64,000 nucleotides of DNA, taken from NCBI RefSeq assembly GCF_032884065.1, contig NC_088881.1:5162171-5226170 (forward strand). Reading direction: 5' to 3'. This stretch comes from Artemia franciscana (lineage: Eukaryota > Arthropoda > Branchiopoda > Anostraca > Artemiidae). The notes beneath the pieces are model-generated. The model did no database searches. It saw only the letters and a program-made list of their open reading frames with translations, and was not told where the DNA came from. Positions 55,365-64,000 of the stretch are shown piece after piece. Each line of letters opens with the position of its first letter. Positions within the stretch are counted from its first letter, which is position 1. The position numbers were made by a program, and so were the translations under genes.

Positions 55365-55425
<61 letters not shown>
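55365..55425. repeat. (TA)n microsatellite, right of composite element
   Basis: About 30 TA units. With 52329-52394 it brackets a 3-kb block holding the tRNA-like head, A-rich tracts and composite element copy 2. Confidence 0.95.
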
Positions 55426-55428
<3 letters not shown>

Positions 55429-55734
55429 TTGACTTTTGAAAAAATAAGAGTCCAGTATCACTCGCTACCTGACCTTCATTGTCGAGCTAAATTTCTAAAC
55501 AATTAATTAGAAAATTTTCTTGTGACGCTTTTACCTCTAAATACATTGAAAAGTATTCGAAGAAATAGAAATTAACCTTGCCTCCAAGAATAAAATTATC
55601 CATTAAACTAATTAAATTTAGCTCAGTCAATAAAGCTTAATTAATTAATCTCATTAATTAAAATTTACTTGATTTAAAAACAATAATGAGTTAAATTAAT
55701 AAAAAAAAAAGTTGCCAACCATCTGCAGTTGGGA

Positions 55735-55900
55735 TGCAGTAGTCCGCAGTTGGGATGGGAGGATGTCGTAAAGAAAGATTTACGGGAAATGCGAACTTCT
55801 TGTGAGGGTGTAAACATAGAGGCTTTTAATAAATGAGATGGAAGAGGAGCATGCGTAGCTGTATTGGTCTCCAGCGGCTTGGCACTGCGGTGAGTTATTA
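55735..55900 (+). pseudogene. Non-LTR retrotransposon ORF, C-terminal relic (copy 2)
   Basis: The plus strand reads GWEDVVKKDLREMRTSCEGV and NIEAFNK; after a frameshift it reads RWKRSMRSCIGLQRLGTAVS. The same tail is at 5325-5475. This copy keeps more of the frame and shows the full W-x-D-V-x-x-K-D-L-R-E ... R-W-x-R-S-M-R block. Confidence 0.65.
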
Positions 55901-55904
55901 GTAG

Positions 55905-56645
55905 AAGTAGAGGTAATTATTCTATTAAATTCATCGATTCGGCGTTAACAGAAGTCTCTGTCTTCAACAGATTAGCCAGAAGTTTAAGATCAAACGAATT
56001 TTAACGTTTGTAGTTAAAATTGTAAAATTTTTTGTAGTTAAAAAAAAAATTGTAGTTAGTAAAATCCGTAGTTTTCAACAGATTAGCCAGAAGTTTAAAA
56101 TCAAAACGAATTTTACTACTTCTTTGCTATTTCTACGCGTAGAATCGAAAATATAAATTCAGCTTTTTGTATTGTGAAATTCATTTTCTTAAGACGCGTC
56201 TTTATTATGGCAATCGCGCGATTTTAGATTTTTTCTTTTCGGCCACTCTAGAGATGTTTAAGGCTCAGAAGGAAAATCGAGCGAATCTGAAGTGACTTTC
56301 TTCAAATAAATTCAAATCTAGTGCCATCAGACTGTGGGAAAGAGACAAAAGTGATTTTTTGCCATCTCTCCTAGGTTTAAAAAAACACCTCTTTTTCCAA
56401 ATCTCATTAAAAATGGCCATTTTTGGTACTTCTATTGACGAAATCGGAAAAACAAATAACAACAAAATATCCCCCCCCCCTAATTTTCAAGAGTTGAACC
56501 CACTGGTAAAATCTAGTCAACAAAGAGTGTTTTCTAACCTAACCTCGCATGAAAAACCCATAATGAAGAAAGTCTTTTACGTGCGCATCTTTCTTGTATT
56601 TTTCCTTTAAAATAAGCTGTACTCACACCCGAATCCAGTAAGATC
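55905..56645. other. Intron sequence, no gene recognised
   Basis: 'ttcaacagattagccagaag' occurs twice (about 55962 and 56078), a duplication of about 115 bp. A C-run is at 56470. The 83-codon plus frame at 56359 has no recognisable domain. Confidence 0.45.
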
Positions 56646-56650
56646 CTCAC

Positions 56651-56898
56651 CTGTTTAAGAGAGTCATGTGCCCGATGATCATGTTCCTCGTCATCTTCTT
56701 CAAGAGCTTCAACACAGCGTTGCAACGTACCAATAACAGACTTCCTATAAACATCTATTGAGTCCACTAGCTGAGCTGCCACTGCTTTATTAAGAGCACC
56801 AAGCACAAGCTCTTGAATAACTTCAGTGTGCTTTTCCACCTCCTGACTGCTCATTGGATGGGAGTCTTCATAGCCACTATCCTCTGAGTCATCAACTC
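56651..56898 (-). CDS. DSTYK: DSTYK helical region (exon 2 in window)
   Basis: The acceptor TTTTTTTTAAG precedes 56898 and the donor AAACAG|GTGAGG follows 56651; 248 bases, phase 1 to 0. It reads VDDSEDSGYEDSHPMSSQEV, EKHTEVIQELVLGALNKAVA, AQLVDSIDVYRKSVIGTLQR and CVEALEEDDEEHDHRAHDSL followed by KQ. The middle and end (L-N-x-A-V-A-x-x-L-x-x-S-x-D ... G-T-L-x-R-C-x-x-x-L-E) match DSTYK. The acidic, serine-rich start is less conserved and could be a phosphorylated linker. Confidence 0.94.
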
Positions 56899-56899
56899 C

Positions 56900-57420
56900 T
56901 TAAAAAAAATCACCATTACTTTTGCTGCACGATACCTTTCATGAACGGCTTAGGGGTGGGGAAAGAGGCAGTTGGTTGGTACCCCCTGCCTCTGAAGTGG
57001 CACACCCTCTGAAGTTCTAAATCATGTAAACCAACCTGGAAATAACTTATTTGTACAAAATTGGACAGTATTGATTTATACTGTCCAATGGTTTATTTGG
57101 ACAGTCGGTGAATGTGAATGTTCGCAGCTACTGCGAGATTCATGAAAAGTAGAACACTTTTCTGGCAAAACACTAGTTGTCAATTCTTAGATCCCTTCTC
57201 CCTTTAAAAATTTCGCGAATTTGCCCAATTCACTTGAAATAAACTAAAAGTTAATCATGATCATGAAGTAATCAAAGTCATTCACTACTTCGAAAACAGT
57301 ACTTTAGTAAAACTGCAAACTTGTAAAGCTCAATAACCCCTCGCATTTTTTTATTTATAAAAATCATTGTTTTATATCAATAAAAAATTATAGCGTATAT
57401 TAATAAACAATTAATGTTTT
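56900..57420. other. Intron sequence, no gene recognised
   Basis: Short inverted words 'ggacagtattgatttatact' / 'gtcc' near 57062-57090. Nothing coding. Confidence 0.35.
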
Positions 57421-57425
57421 ATATT

Positions 57426-57463
57426 AATAAACAAGGACTTAACTGTTAATGTCCTTGTTTATT
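57426..57463. repeat. 13-bp inverted repeat
   Basis: AATAAACAAGGAC (57426-57438) and its exact reverse complement (57451-57463) enclose a 12-base loop. Confidence 0.8.
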
Positions 57464-57479
57464 TGTCTTTTTTTCTGAG

Positions 57480-57765
57480 GTTCTAATGTCAACTTTGTCT
57501 TTCCAGTTTCTCTACTTTCTTGGTTTCTGCTTATTTCTATTATTATAATTACTACCAGTTTTTTTCACTGTATGCTAGTGTTTATTCTTCTTCACCTTCA
57601 TTTCATATGTATTGTTTGATTTAGGGTATTATTTATGGTTCTTTTAGTGCTTTATTATTGTGTTGTATGGCCCATAACAAGCAAAGCTTCTTGAGCCAAA
57701 TAACTTTTTTATGTTTGTAATAGTGTTTTAGTATTAATAAAACGATTGATGATTGATTGATGATA
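57480..57765 (+). mobile_element. Probable LINE 3' untranslated end with TGAT tail
   Basis: T-rich sequence leads to 'aagcttcttgagccaaataa', then 'aataaaacgattgatgattg' and 'attgatgat'. A 'cttgagccaaata' phrase followed by a (TTGA)n or (TGAT)n tail is a familiar form for 3' ends of invertebrate non-LTR elements. No coding part is preserved. Confidence 0.45.
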
Positions 57766-57869
57766 TATAATTAACTATAAATATTTTTATCTTTTTTATA
57801 TTTATATATAAACACAACAACAGGTAAAACTTTGGGGATTTGTTTATAAGACACTGAAACTTGCTCAAA

Positions 57870-58065
57870 ACTCAAATTAATATTTCGACGCAATATCCAA
57901 GGACCTTCCTCAGCAAAACACATATAAATAAAAAAACAACAATAAAATTCGACCTTCGAACTAATTTTTTTTTAACAGTCCCAGAATAATTACTTCAACG
58001 AAGTTCATTAAAAATTGCAAGGATATTACTTCAGGTTCGTTGAAGCAATGACCCTGTGACTGTTT
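57870..58065. repeat. Foldback repeat related to 13.2 kb
   Basis: 'aacagtcccagaataattac' and 'ttcaacgaagttc' (about 57976-58009) face 'caggttcgttgaagcaatg' and 'accctgtgactgtt' (about 58031-58063). The lead sequence 'aatatttcgacgcaatatcc' and 'aaggaccttcc' matches 13228-13260. Confidence 0.65.
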
Positions 58066-58069
58066 TTTT

Positions 58070-59390
58070 TTAATTAATTAATTTTAGTAGTAAAAGTCGC
58101 ATTTTACTGTAAGTCTTTTCATTGGAATTTTAATGGACATATTTGGCAGCAAGTTTAAGCAAATTGAGTCCTCTGTTTTTATTTTTCCCACGTCTTCAAC
58201 ACTGTTCCTTGAAGATAAACGTATTAGACCGAATTTAAGAAACTTAAAATTGAGTTTTAAGCAAAAAGTAAGTAGATCGAATTTAAAGAATTAGAAGCAG
58301 TCAGTTGGGACGAGATAATAGATAATTTTGCAGAGGCTAAAGTAAGAAAAGTCAGATTTAAATAAACAGAAATTTTTATGAATCCACGGAAATTTTGCTA
58401 ATAAATAAAATTCTCGTTAAAATTTGGCCTGAAAATTTTTGGGAGACAGGAAGAATGGTGCTAATCAGGAATTTTCCCCGGGTGAAAGGGAGGCCAGAAC
58501 TACTACTCTGCGAGACATTAAGTTTTAATTTTAATTCAATTTACGAGCCTTTTCCTTAAAAAGTAACTTAATTAATGTTTATGTTATACATTTTAACTCA
58601 TTTCCCATTATCCCTTACCATATCGCTTGAATTCTCGAATTATTTTTTTCTACGTATAAATCAATTAAATGTATGAATTGTGATAAAATAATTCTTTCAT
58701 AGTTCTTAACCAATATTTTTTTCTGTACTAACCCAGCGACAAAGTGTTGAAACACTGGTTGTATCTTGATCTGTTGTAAAGTGTTGAAGGGTTGGATCAG
58801 CCACAATTTTCAGAGAAATGACGGAACAGTAATTTTAGAATGATTTTTCTCAATCATTTCAATAATTGAAAATTAACAAATAATTTTATTGAAAAATTTG
58901 AATGAATCATTACTTATTTTACACAGCTTTATTTTCGAGGAAAATAAGCGGGATCAGGGATCTCATTAAATACAATACAACACAAGATTGAGAACCGTAA
59001 TATGGGTTCAAGGTCTAGTGAAGATCTGTTAGAACATCCTTGAATTCAAATTTAAAACGACACACAAATGTTCAAAAACCAATTGCGTCATTTGCGTTTT
59101 ATTGAAAACTTTAAGTGTTTTGAAAAGTGTGCTTTAATGTTTCAAAACGTGAATCAAAAATAAAAAAACCTTTATAATATATTTTGCCTTAGATAAAGCA
59201 TAAATAAGATAAATTACAATAATAACTAAAATAAAATTATTCAAAAAAAGGGAATGTAACATTTGAAAATGCGTTGGCGCAGTTAATTAATGACTAGTGT
59301 AAACTAAGCCCCACCTGTAAAAAGTGGAACCCTGTCTAGACAAACTGATTGTAAAAACAAGATGTAATCAAATAACAAAGCACATTACAT
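58070..59390. other. Intron sequence, no gene recognised
   Basis: AT-rich DSTYK intron with no repeat or coding signal that I can support. Confidence 0.35.
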
Positions 59391-59394
59391 TCCA

Positions 59395-59560
59395 TTTAGT
59401 GGTAAAAAGAGGGGTTTACATATATGACGTCAATTCATAGTATGACGTCAAGATAAAATAAAAAAAAAAGTAAATTACATTCCACTTAGTGACAAAAAGT
59501 CTGATTTAATTTGCTTGTGTTTATGTATATGACGTAGTCCAATAAAATAATTACTTAAGC
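59395..59560. repeat. Imperfect duplication with two TGACGTCA sites
   Basis: 'cattacattccatttagtgg' (about 59391) and 'aattacattccacttagtga' (about 59473) start two similar units of about 85 bp. The first unit holds TGACGTCA at 59425-59432 and 59443-59450; the second keeps only 'atgacgtagt'. 'ttatgtatatgacgt' also recurs in the family at 60475 and 61910. Confidence 0.6.
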
Positions 59561-59801
59561 GAACATCAAAAAGGGAAGCCCCCTGATTTATAAGCCTGAC
59601 TGGTTCCTGTATGAAAATTTAAGCCAATACCAGAACAAAAAGTTTACGAGTCACTCTACTTTTTTTTACCCATCAACACTGTGATATAATTATGATTTTT
59701 CGACATTCAGGTGAGCCACAAAACCGTCTAAAATCCACGACTGGTTACATCAATGATCACTGAATGATCACAATGATCACTGAAAAAACATGTTCACTCA
59801 C

Positions 59802-60033
59802 CAGGAAATTTATAATTTCGTGCCATTTCAAGAAGATCCTCTCTTTTCAAGGCTGCCGTTTCAACAATTATTGAACGAATCTCATCATGTTTCCCAGTAG
59901 TAAGCGTCATGAGATTTTGATAAAGCTGATCTTCTTGTCGCTTTGCGAATAGTATGCGACGTGGCGTTATTTGTATGCTGCGTGCTACATCAAAAGCGGA
60001 CAAAACGAATAATCGCAGGCAACGATCATGCAC
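59802..60033 (-). CDS. DSTYK: DSTYK N-terminal helical region (first recognised exon)
   Basis: The acceptor CCCCTTGCTTAG precedes 60033 and the donor TTTCCTG|GTGAGT follows 59802; 232 bases, phase 0 to 1. It reads VHDRCLRLFVLSAFDVARSI, QITPRRILFAKRQEDQLYQN, LMTLTTGKHDEIRSIIVETA and ALKREDLLEMARNYKFP. A-F-D-x-x-R-x-x-Q-I-T-P-x-R and D-x-L-Y-x-x-L-M ... I-V-E-T match vertebrate DSTYK at about residues 370-450. The preceding coding exon is not identified. The acceptor and first codons are duplicated near 61755. Confidence 0.94.
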
Positions 60034-60264
60034 CTAAGCAAGGGGAGAGTGACAAACAAGCAAAAACAGCTTTAGTATTTCACATAAAACTCAGGGACGC
60101 CAATTGAAGAAGGGTGAAGTAGGTTTTTTTTATATCTTTATTGCAAAAGGAACGAAGGAGAACCCTTCCCCTTGCTTTTCGCGAATTGGCACCCTTGATG
60201 AAACTCATCTATAATGTATGCAAAACATCTCTACTAGATTTATCGGAGAAATAAAGAATACCAG

Positions 60265-60430
60265 TAGTTTTGGGGTTATGGATACTACCGGGGCCCAACC
60301 CCTTCGGTTCTCGGTACCAGGACTTATTTTTAATAAATAATGTCAGTTTTCCTTATGGATACTAACGGGGACCTACTCCTTTGAGTCCCGGTACCGGGAC
60401 CTTTTTTTTCATAAAGAATGTCTACTTTCC
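60265..60430. repeat. Tandem duplication of about 80 bp rich in GGTACC
   Basis: 'ttatggatactaccggggcc' / 'cggtaccaggactta' and 'ttatggatactaacggggac' / 'cggtaccgggacc' form two adjacent units ending in 'aataatgtc' / 'aagaatgtc'. Confidence 0.8.
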
Positions 60431-60592
60431 TACAATTCCGTAGTAGAAAGTGAGCTTGAATTTCGTTGGTTTATGGCTATGACGCATTTCGTAAGCCAAC
60501 TGCATCATTCTTTAAACGTATTTCAGAAAGCCAATAAACCCCTGTCTTTAAAACCTAATTGGCTCCTGTGTGAAATCTTGACAAAATAGAAA

Positions 60593-61640
60593 GAATGGAA
60601 AGTTTTCAAGTTGCAATATTGTTTTTAAAAGTAAGCTCTCTGGCCCTCTGTACTACAAAACAACCACACACACAACACACACACAATACAAACACAACAT
60701 GCACACACAACACACACAACTCATACACAACACACACAACACACACACAACACGAATACAACACAAACAACAACACACACAGTAGAGAGAACGGAAAGTT
60801 TCCAAGTCGCAAGATTGTATTTAAAAGCAAACTCTCTGGCCCTCTGTACTACAAAACAACCGCAAACACAACACAACACACACACACACAACATACACCA
60901 CAACACACACAGTAGAAAGAACGGAAAGTTTTCAAGTGGCAAGATTGTTTTTAAAGTAATCTCTCTGGCCCTCTGTGCTACAACACACACACACACAATA
61001 CACACAACAACACACACACAACACACACTCACACATACAACACACACACAGCACACACACTCACACAACATACACATAACACACACACAATACGCACATA
61101 CAGCATGAACACACAACACACACACACAACACAAACACAACATGCACACACAACACACACAGCCCATACACAAAACACACGGACACAACACACACACAAC
61201 ACGAATAAAACACAAACACAACACACACAACAACACACATAGTAGAGAGAACGGAAAGTTTTCAAGGCGCAAGATTGTTTTTAAAAGTAAACTCTCTGGC
61301 CCTCTGTACTACAAAACAACCGGAAACACAACACACACACACAACACACACAACAACACACACAGTAGAAAGAACGGAAAGTTTTCAAGTCGCAAGATTG
61401 TTTCTAAAAGTAAACTCTCTGGCCCTCTGTGCTACAAAACATACACACAATACATAAACAACACACACACAACACACACACACACATACAACATAAACAC
61501 AGCACACACACAACACACACACTCACACAACATACACACAACACACACAGACAATACGCACATACAGCATGAACACACAACACACGCACACAACACACAT
61601 CAACACACACACAACACGCACATACAAAAAAGCGCAAGTT
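60593..61640. repeat. (CA)n array with five interspersed 75-bp cores
   Basis: A core containing 'gaacggaaagttttcaagtc', 'gcaagattgtttttaaaagt' and 'aaactctctggccctctgta' recurs at about 60593, 60785, 60915, 61247 and 61373. Cores are separated by 40-250 bases of ACACAC/ACACAA. The core resembles the 3' part of the local family at 60515-60600 and 61990-62090, so the array probably grew from one copy with a (CA)n tail. Frames on both strands are artefacts of CA repeats. Confidence 0.9.
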
Positions 61641-61744
61641 TTTGATTAACGAATGAAAAAAGGGGTTTCCAGATACTTTTTGGATTTATTGGGTTTATTT
61701 GGACAATGAATTTTTTTTCGGATTAGCAAAAATAAATTTCTAGA

Positions 61745-62090
61745 TTTTTTGGATCATGCACCTAAGTAGGGGGGAAATGACAAAAAATAAACATGAAAAA
61801 AGCTTCAAGGTATAACACATCATTAATGTGTGTAAAATACTTTAAAAAAAACAAAGAAATTGCTCCCTATAATGCCATTGCCAAAGGTTTGCCTTAATTT
61901 TACTGGTTTATGCATGTGACGTAATTCATAAGTAAATCTTAAAGCACATGCCAAAAATTGCAGCCACTACCCTCCACCTTTTTAAAACCTGATGGGATTC
62001 GGTGTGAAATTTTAAGCCAGTATTAAGAGCGATAAGTCATCAAGTCGCAACATTTTTTCTTTAAGTGAATATCTTCCGCCTTTAATTTTA
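61745..62090 (-). repeat. Duplicate of the exon 60033 acceptor and following intron
   Basis: 'gatcatgcacctaag' at about 61753 repeats the first codons and acceptor of exon 59802-60033 ('gatcatgcacctaagc' at 60024-60039). 'gacaaa...aaaca...aaaagctt' words follow in the same order. Further right, 'tggtttatgcatgtgacgta' and 'aaacctgatgggattcggtg' match 60468-60580. On the minus strand TTTCCCCCCTACTTAG|GTGCATGATC is a plausible decoy acceptor. The rest of the exon is not present. Confidence 0.65.
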
Positions 62091-62094
62091 TACA

Positions 62095-64000
62095 TTAAAT
62101 ATTTATTTCTGTTTTAGGTATTAAAATAAAAACTATAAAGACATACGTGGAACCTCTTAATTAAAAAATGACAAAAATGAGTTTTTAGACATTTCGTTCT
62201 TCGGATTTTCCAAAATTATAATTTTCGTAATCAATGGCATGGAGTTCCAAAACTTAAAAATCTTCTCCCTACATACCAGAAGGTGGTTTCCCAGTAGGGG
62301 AACGTTTGCGAATCGAATGTAGCTTAACCAGTGCCTAAAATTTACAATGATGGGTCAGTGCCAGACCCATCAAGAGACTGATATGCCACTAATTCCCTAC
62401 CTACTTGAATCACTAGGTTTCAAACATCGGTTCAATCATTGAAGAAGCCAAAAAATTATTTTGAAGGGATAATCCCCCAGGAAAACGGTTCCAGATGGAT
62501 GCACCAGACAAAATCTGTTCTAGATCTCTATTCTATGTATTCCTCCTCTAGGTGAATAGAGCACTGAGTCTATATATTTATCTTGTCTCCTTGACATATC
62601 TTATTATATACTTGACATATTATTATTATTATTTATATTATATTATTATTTACCTGACATACGTATGATCCTTGACATAGCAAAGGTATAATCTCAAACA
62701 AAACTTCTTTATAAAGATGTTATTTTTTCTATATTCATCATTATTCTTTATAAACTTCTTTGTACTTTTTAGTGCATTCAGATAAAAACCATTTTTGTTG
62801 AAACACAGATTTAGAGAAAGCCTACCTCTAGTATTTACCTCTAGTATAATGGTTGGAAATTAATAGCTATTACTGTAATGATAACTGTTACAAAAAACTT
62901 TAATAAAATCGCAGAAAACTGTCGGGTATGACTTCGTCTTTTCGTAAAAAAGAGGGTATCCTTAGAATTCAGATAAAAACCACTTCTGTTGAAACTAAGC
63001 CCCTTCTAAATCTAACCCCCTCCAGATTATTTAATGCAACACATGTATCTTGAAAGATTACTTCTTTCAGATACGAGGTCATATATGAACGACTCCACTG
63101 GCTGATTCCCTATGGTTCGTTCTTTACTATATTCCATCTAGGAAAAGCCGAAGGCCTTTTCCTGTGCGAGATACACATTTTGTCAAATGTTAACTGCGTT
63201 TAATCATACATGATCTAATCTTCACAATCCCTTGGAGTTATAAAGCGCCTCTATCTTTCGGTAAACCCAAACATCTTCTGTCTACATATTTGACTTATCA
63301 CCTCGACACGTGATAGCACAAAAATAAGCATAACTCTGGTTCAGGCTTAGGGTTAATAAGCAAGTAGTTATGAAACACACATATTCATGGGTAAAAACAT
63401 CCAAACCTAGTGGGGTACTTGTTAATTAATCACAACACACTCAAGAATTTTGATCTGCAAGATCTGACAAAAACACGTTTAGCTATCTGTATACACAGAC
63501 GATTAGCTTAGACTTAGTGGAAAAACTACATTGTAGGTATACTTTAATTAAATATTTAATGTATATAATTGGTATTTTGGTTAGGTTAGGTATTTAATAT
63601 ACTGCGTTCTGGGCAGCCTACTTTCTAGAATCCTTTGTTGTAGTTTCCATAATTTTGTTAATAAAATATTGTATTTCAATCATATTTAGATATATTTCAT
63701 TAGGATAAACTTCACTTCTTGGATGTGTTCTGAATAATTAGAAAGTACCGGGTTTTCTTGAGGAATAGGGTCTAAATTTTTTAAAGCATCGTTTCAAGCT
63801 AAAACAAATCAACAACCGTAAAAAATGATAATGGTCAAGAAAAAAAAATATTATAATCCGGAAAACGTGGCGTTTTTCCACCAGTCTCTGAACCAGTAAT
63901 TCTTACAAAATTAACGCGTTGTTTATGCTAACTAAATTAGTTTTGAGAGTTTGGCTTGATAAAATATATATTTTCAATGCTGGATTGTTGGAAATAATAA
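62095..64000. other. No gene securely recognised; possible small exon at 62277-62334
   Basis: A 58-base minus-strand segment lies between AAATTTTAG (before 62334) and TTCTG|GTATGT (after 62277). Two of three frames are open (ALVKLHSIRKRSPTGKPPS or HWLSYIRFANVPLLGNHLL); neither clearly matches DSTYK. Near 62580-62690 there is a small 'cttgacatatctta' / 'tattatt' repeat cluster. The rest is AT-rich sequence without signals. Confidence 0.3.

Larger units (their letters stand above)
22850..60033 (-). other. DSTYK: DSTYK gene, 3' two thirds, eight exons (overview)
   Basis: Eight minus-strand exons join into one frame of about 565 residues that follows vertebrate DSTYK from roughly residue 370 to near its end (family length about 930). 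Exon lengths are 232, 248, 213, 184, 157, 247, 250 and 165 bases. The junction phases 1, 0, 0, 1, 2, 0, 1 match between every donor and the next acceptor, which strongly supports the model. DSTYK is a RIP-related kinase linked in vertebrates to FGF/ERK signalling and cell-death control; its function in this organism is inferred only from orthology. Introns range from about 1.9 to 9.3 kb and are made largely of repeats. The N-terminal region is missing from the window or unrecognised. Confidence 0.93.

Noticed and set aside
60595..61645. Cysteine/valine-rich (minus) and threonine/histidine-rich (plus) ORFs up to 183 codons
   Set aside because: These are translations of CA/TG repeats. Cysteine-rich appearance has no biological meaning here.

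Overview
The window is eukaryotic nuclear DNA. It is AT-rich, coding sequence lies in short exons with GT..AG splice sites, and more than 95% of it is intron or repeat. The coding content suggests an arthropod. The repeat families resemble those I associate with brine shrimp (Artemia), but that is from memory and unchecked. There are no bacterial features, operons, rRNA genes or CRISPR arrays.

The main gene lies on the minus strand between about 60.0 kb and 22.9 kb. Eight consecutive exons encode the C-terminal two thirds of a DSTYK orthologue (dual serine/threonine and tyrosine protein kinase, 'Dusty'). From 5' to 3' they are 60033-59802, 56898-56651, 50029-49817, 43798-43615, 41723-41567, 38166-37920, 32570-32321 and 23052-22888 (or to a stop at 22850). 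All seven junctions agree in reading phase. The first four exons cover the helical region before the kinase; the last four carry the complete kinase domain. The N-terminal third is not recognised and is probably beyond 64 kb. Left of this gene are two isolated minus-strand exons: an unassigned K/E/P-rich terminal exon (5737-5639), and the signal-peptide exon of an apolipoprotein D-like lipocalin (1744-1631) whose remaining exons lie off the left edge.

The introns are full of decayed mobile elements and tandem arrays. Recognisable relics are a ZBED5/FAM200-type hAT transposase (13.7-14.6 kb), a non-LTR reverse transcriptase (21.5-21.8 kb), three non-LTR ORF C-terminal ends (5.3, 50.1 and 55.7 kb), a probable LINE 3' tail (57.5 kb), a tRNA-like SINE head (52.5 kb) and a pyruvate kinase pseudogene (47.3-48.0 kb). 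Two copies of one unusual 1.8-2.5 kb element share both ends, a terminal palindrome and an internal array (26.8-28.6 and 52.8-55.3 kb). Satellite-like arrays have units of about 20, 27, 64, 70, 95, 107, 120, 131 and 290 bp. Foldback elements occur at 3.7, 9.6, 10.2 and 58 kb.

The most unusual structure surrounds kinase exon 32570-32321. Decayed partial copies of this exon lie on both sides. Those upstream keep the splice acceptor and those downstream keep the splice donor. The exon's last part plus its donor and a pyrimidine-rich acceptor-like tract is repeated at an exact 131-bp period. Each unit therefore resembles a stop-containing mini-exon. The acceptor of exon 60033-59802 is also duplicated 1.7 kb upstream, and the pyruvate kinase pseudogene runs directly into a nearly identical 290-bp array that starts inside its coding sequence.
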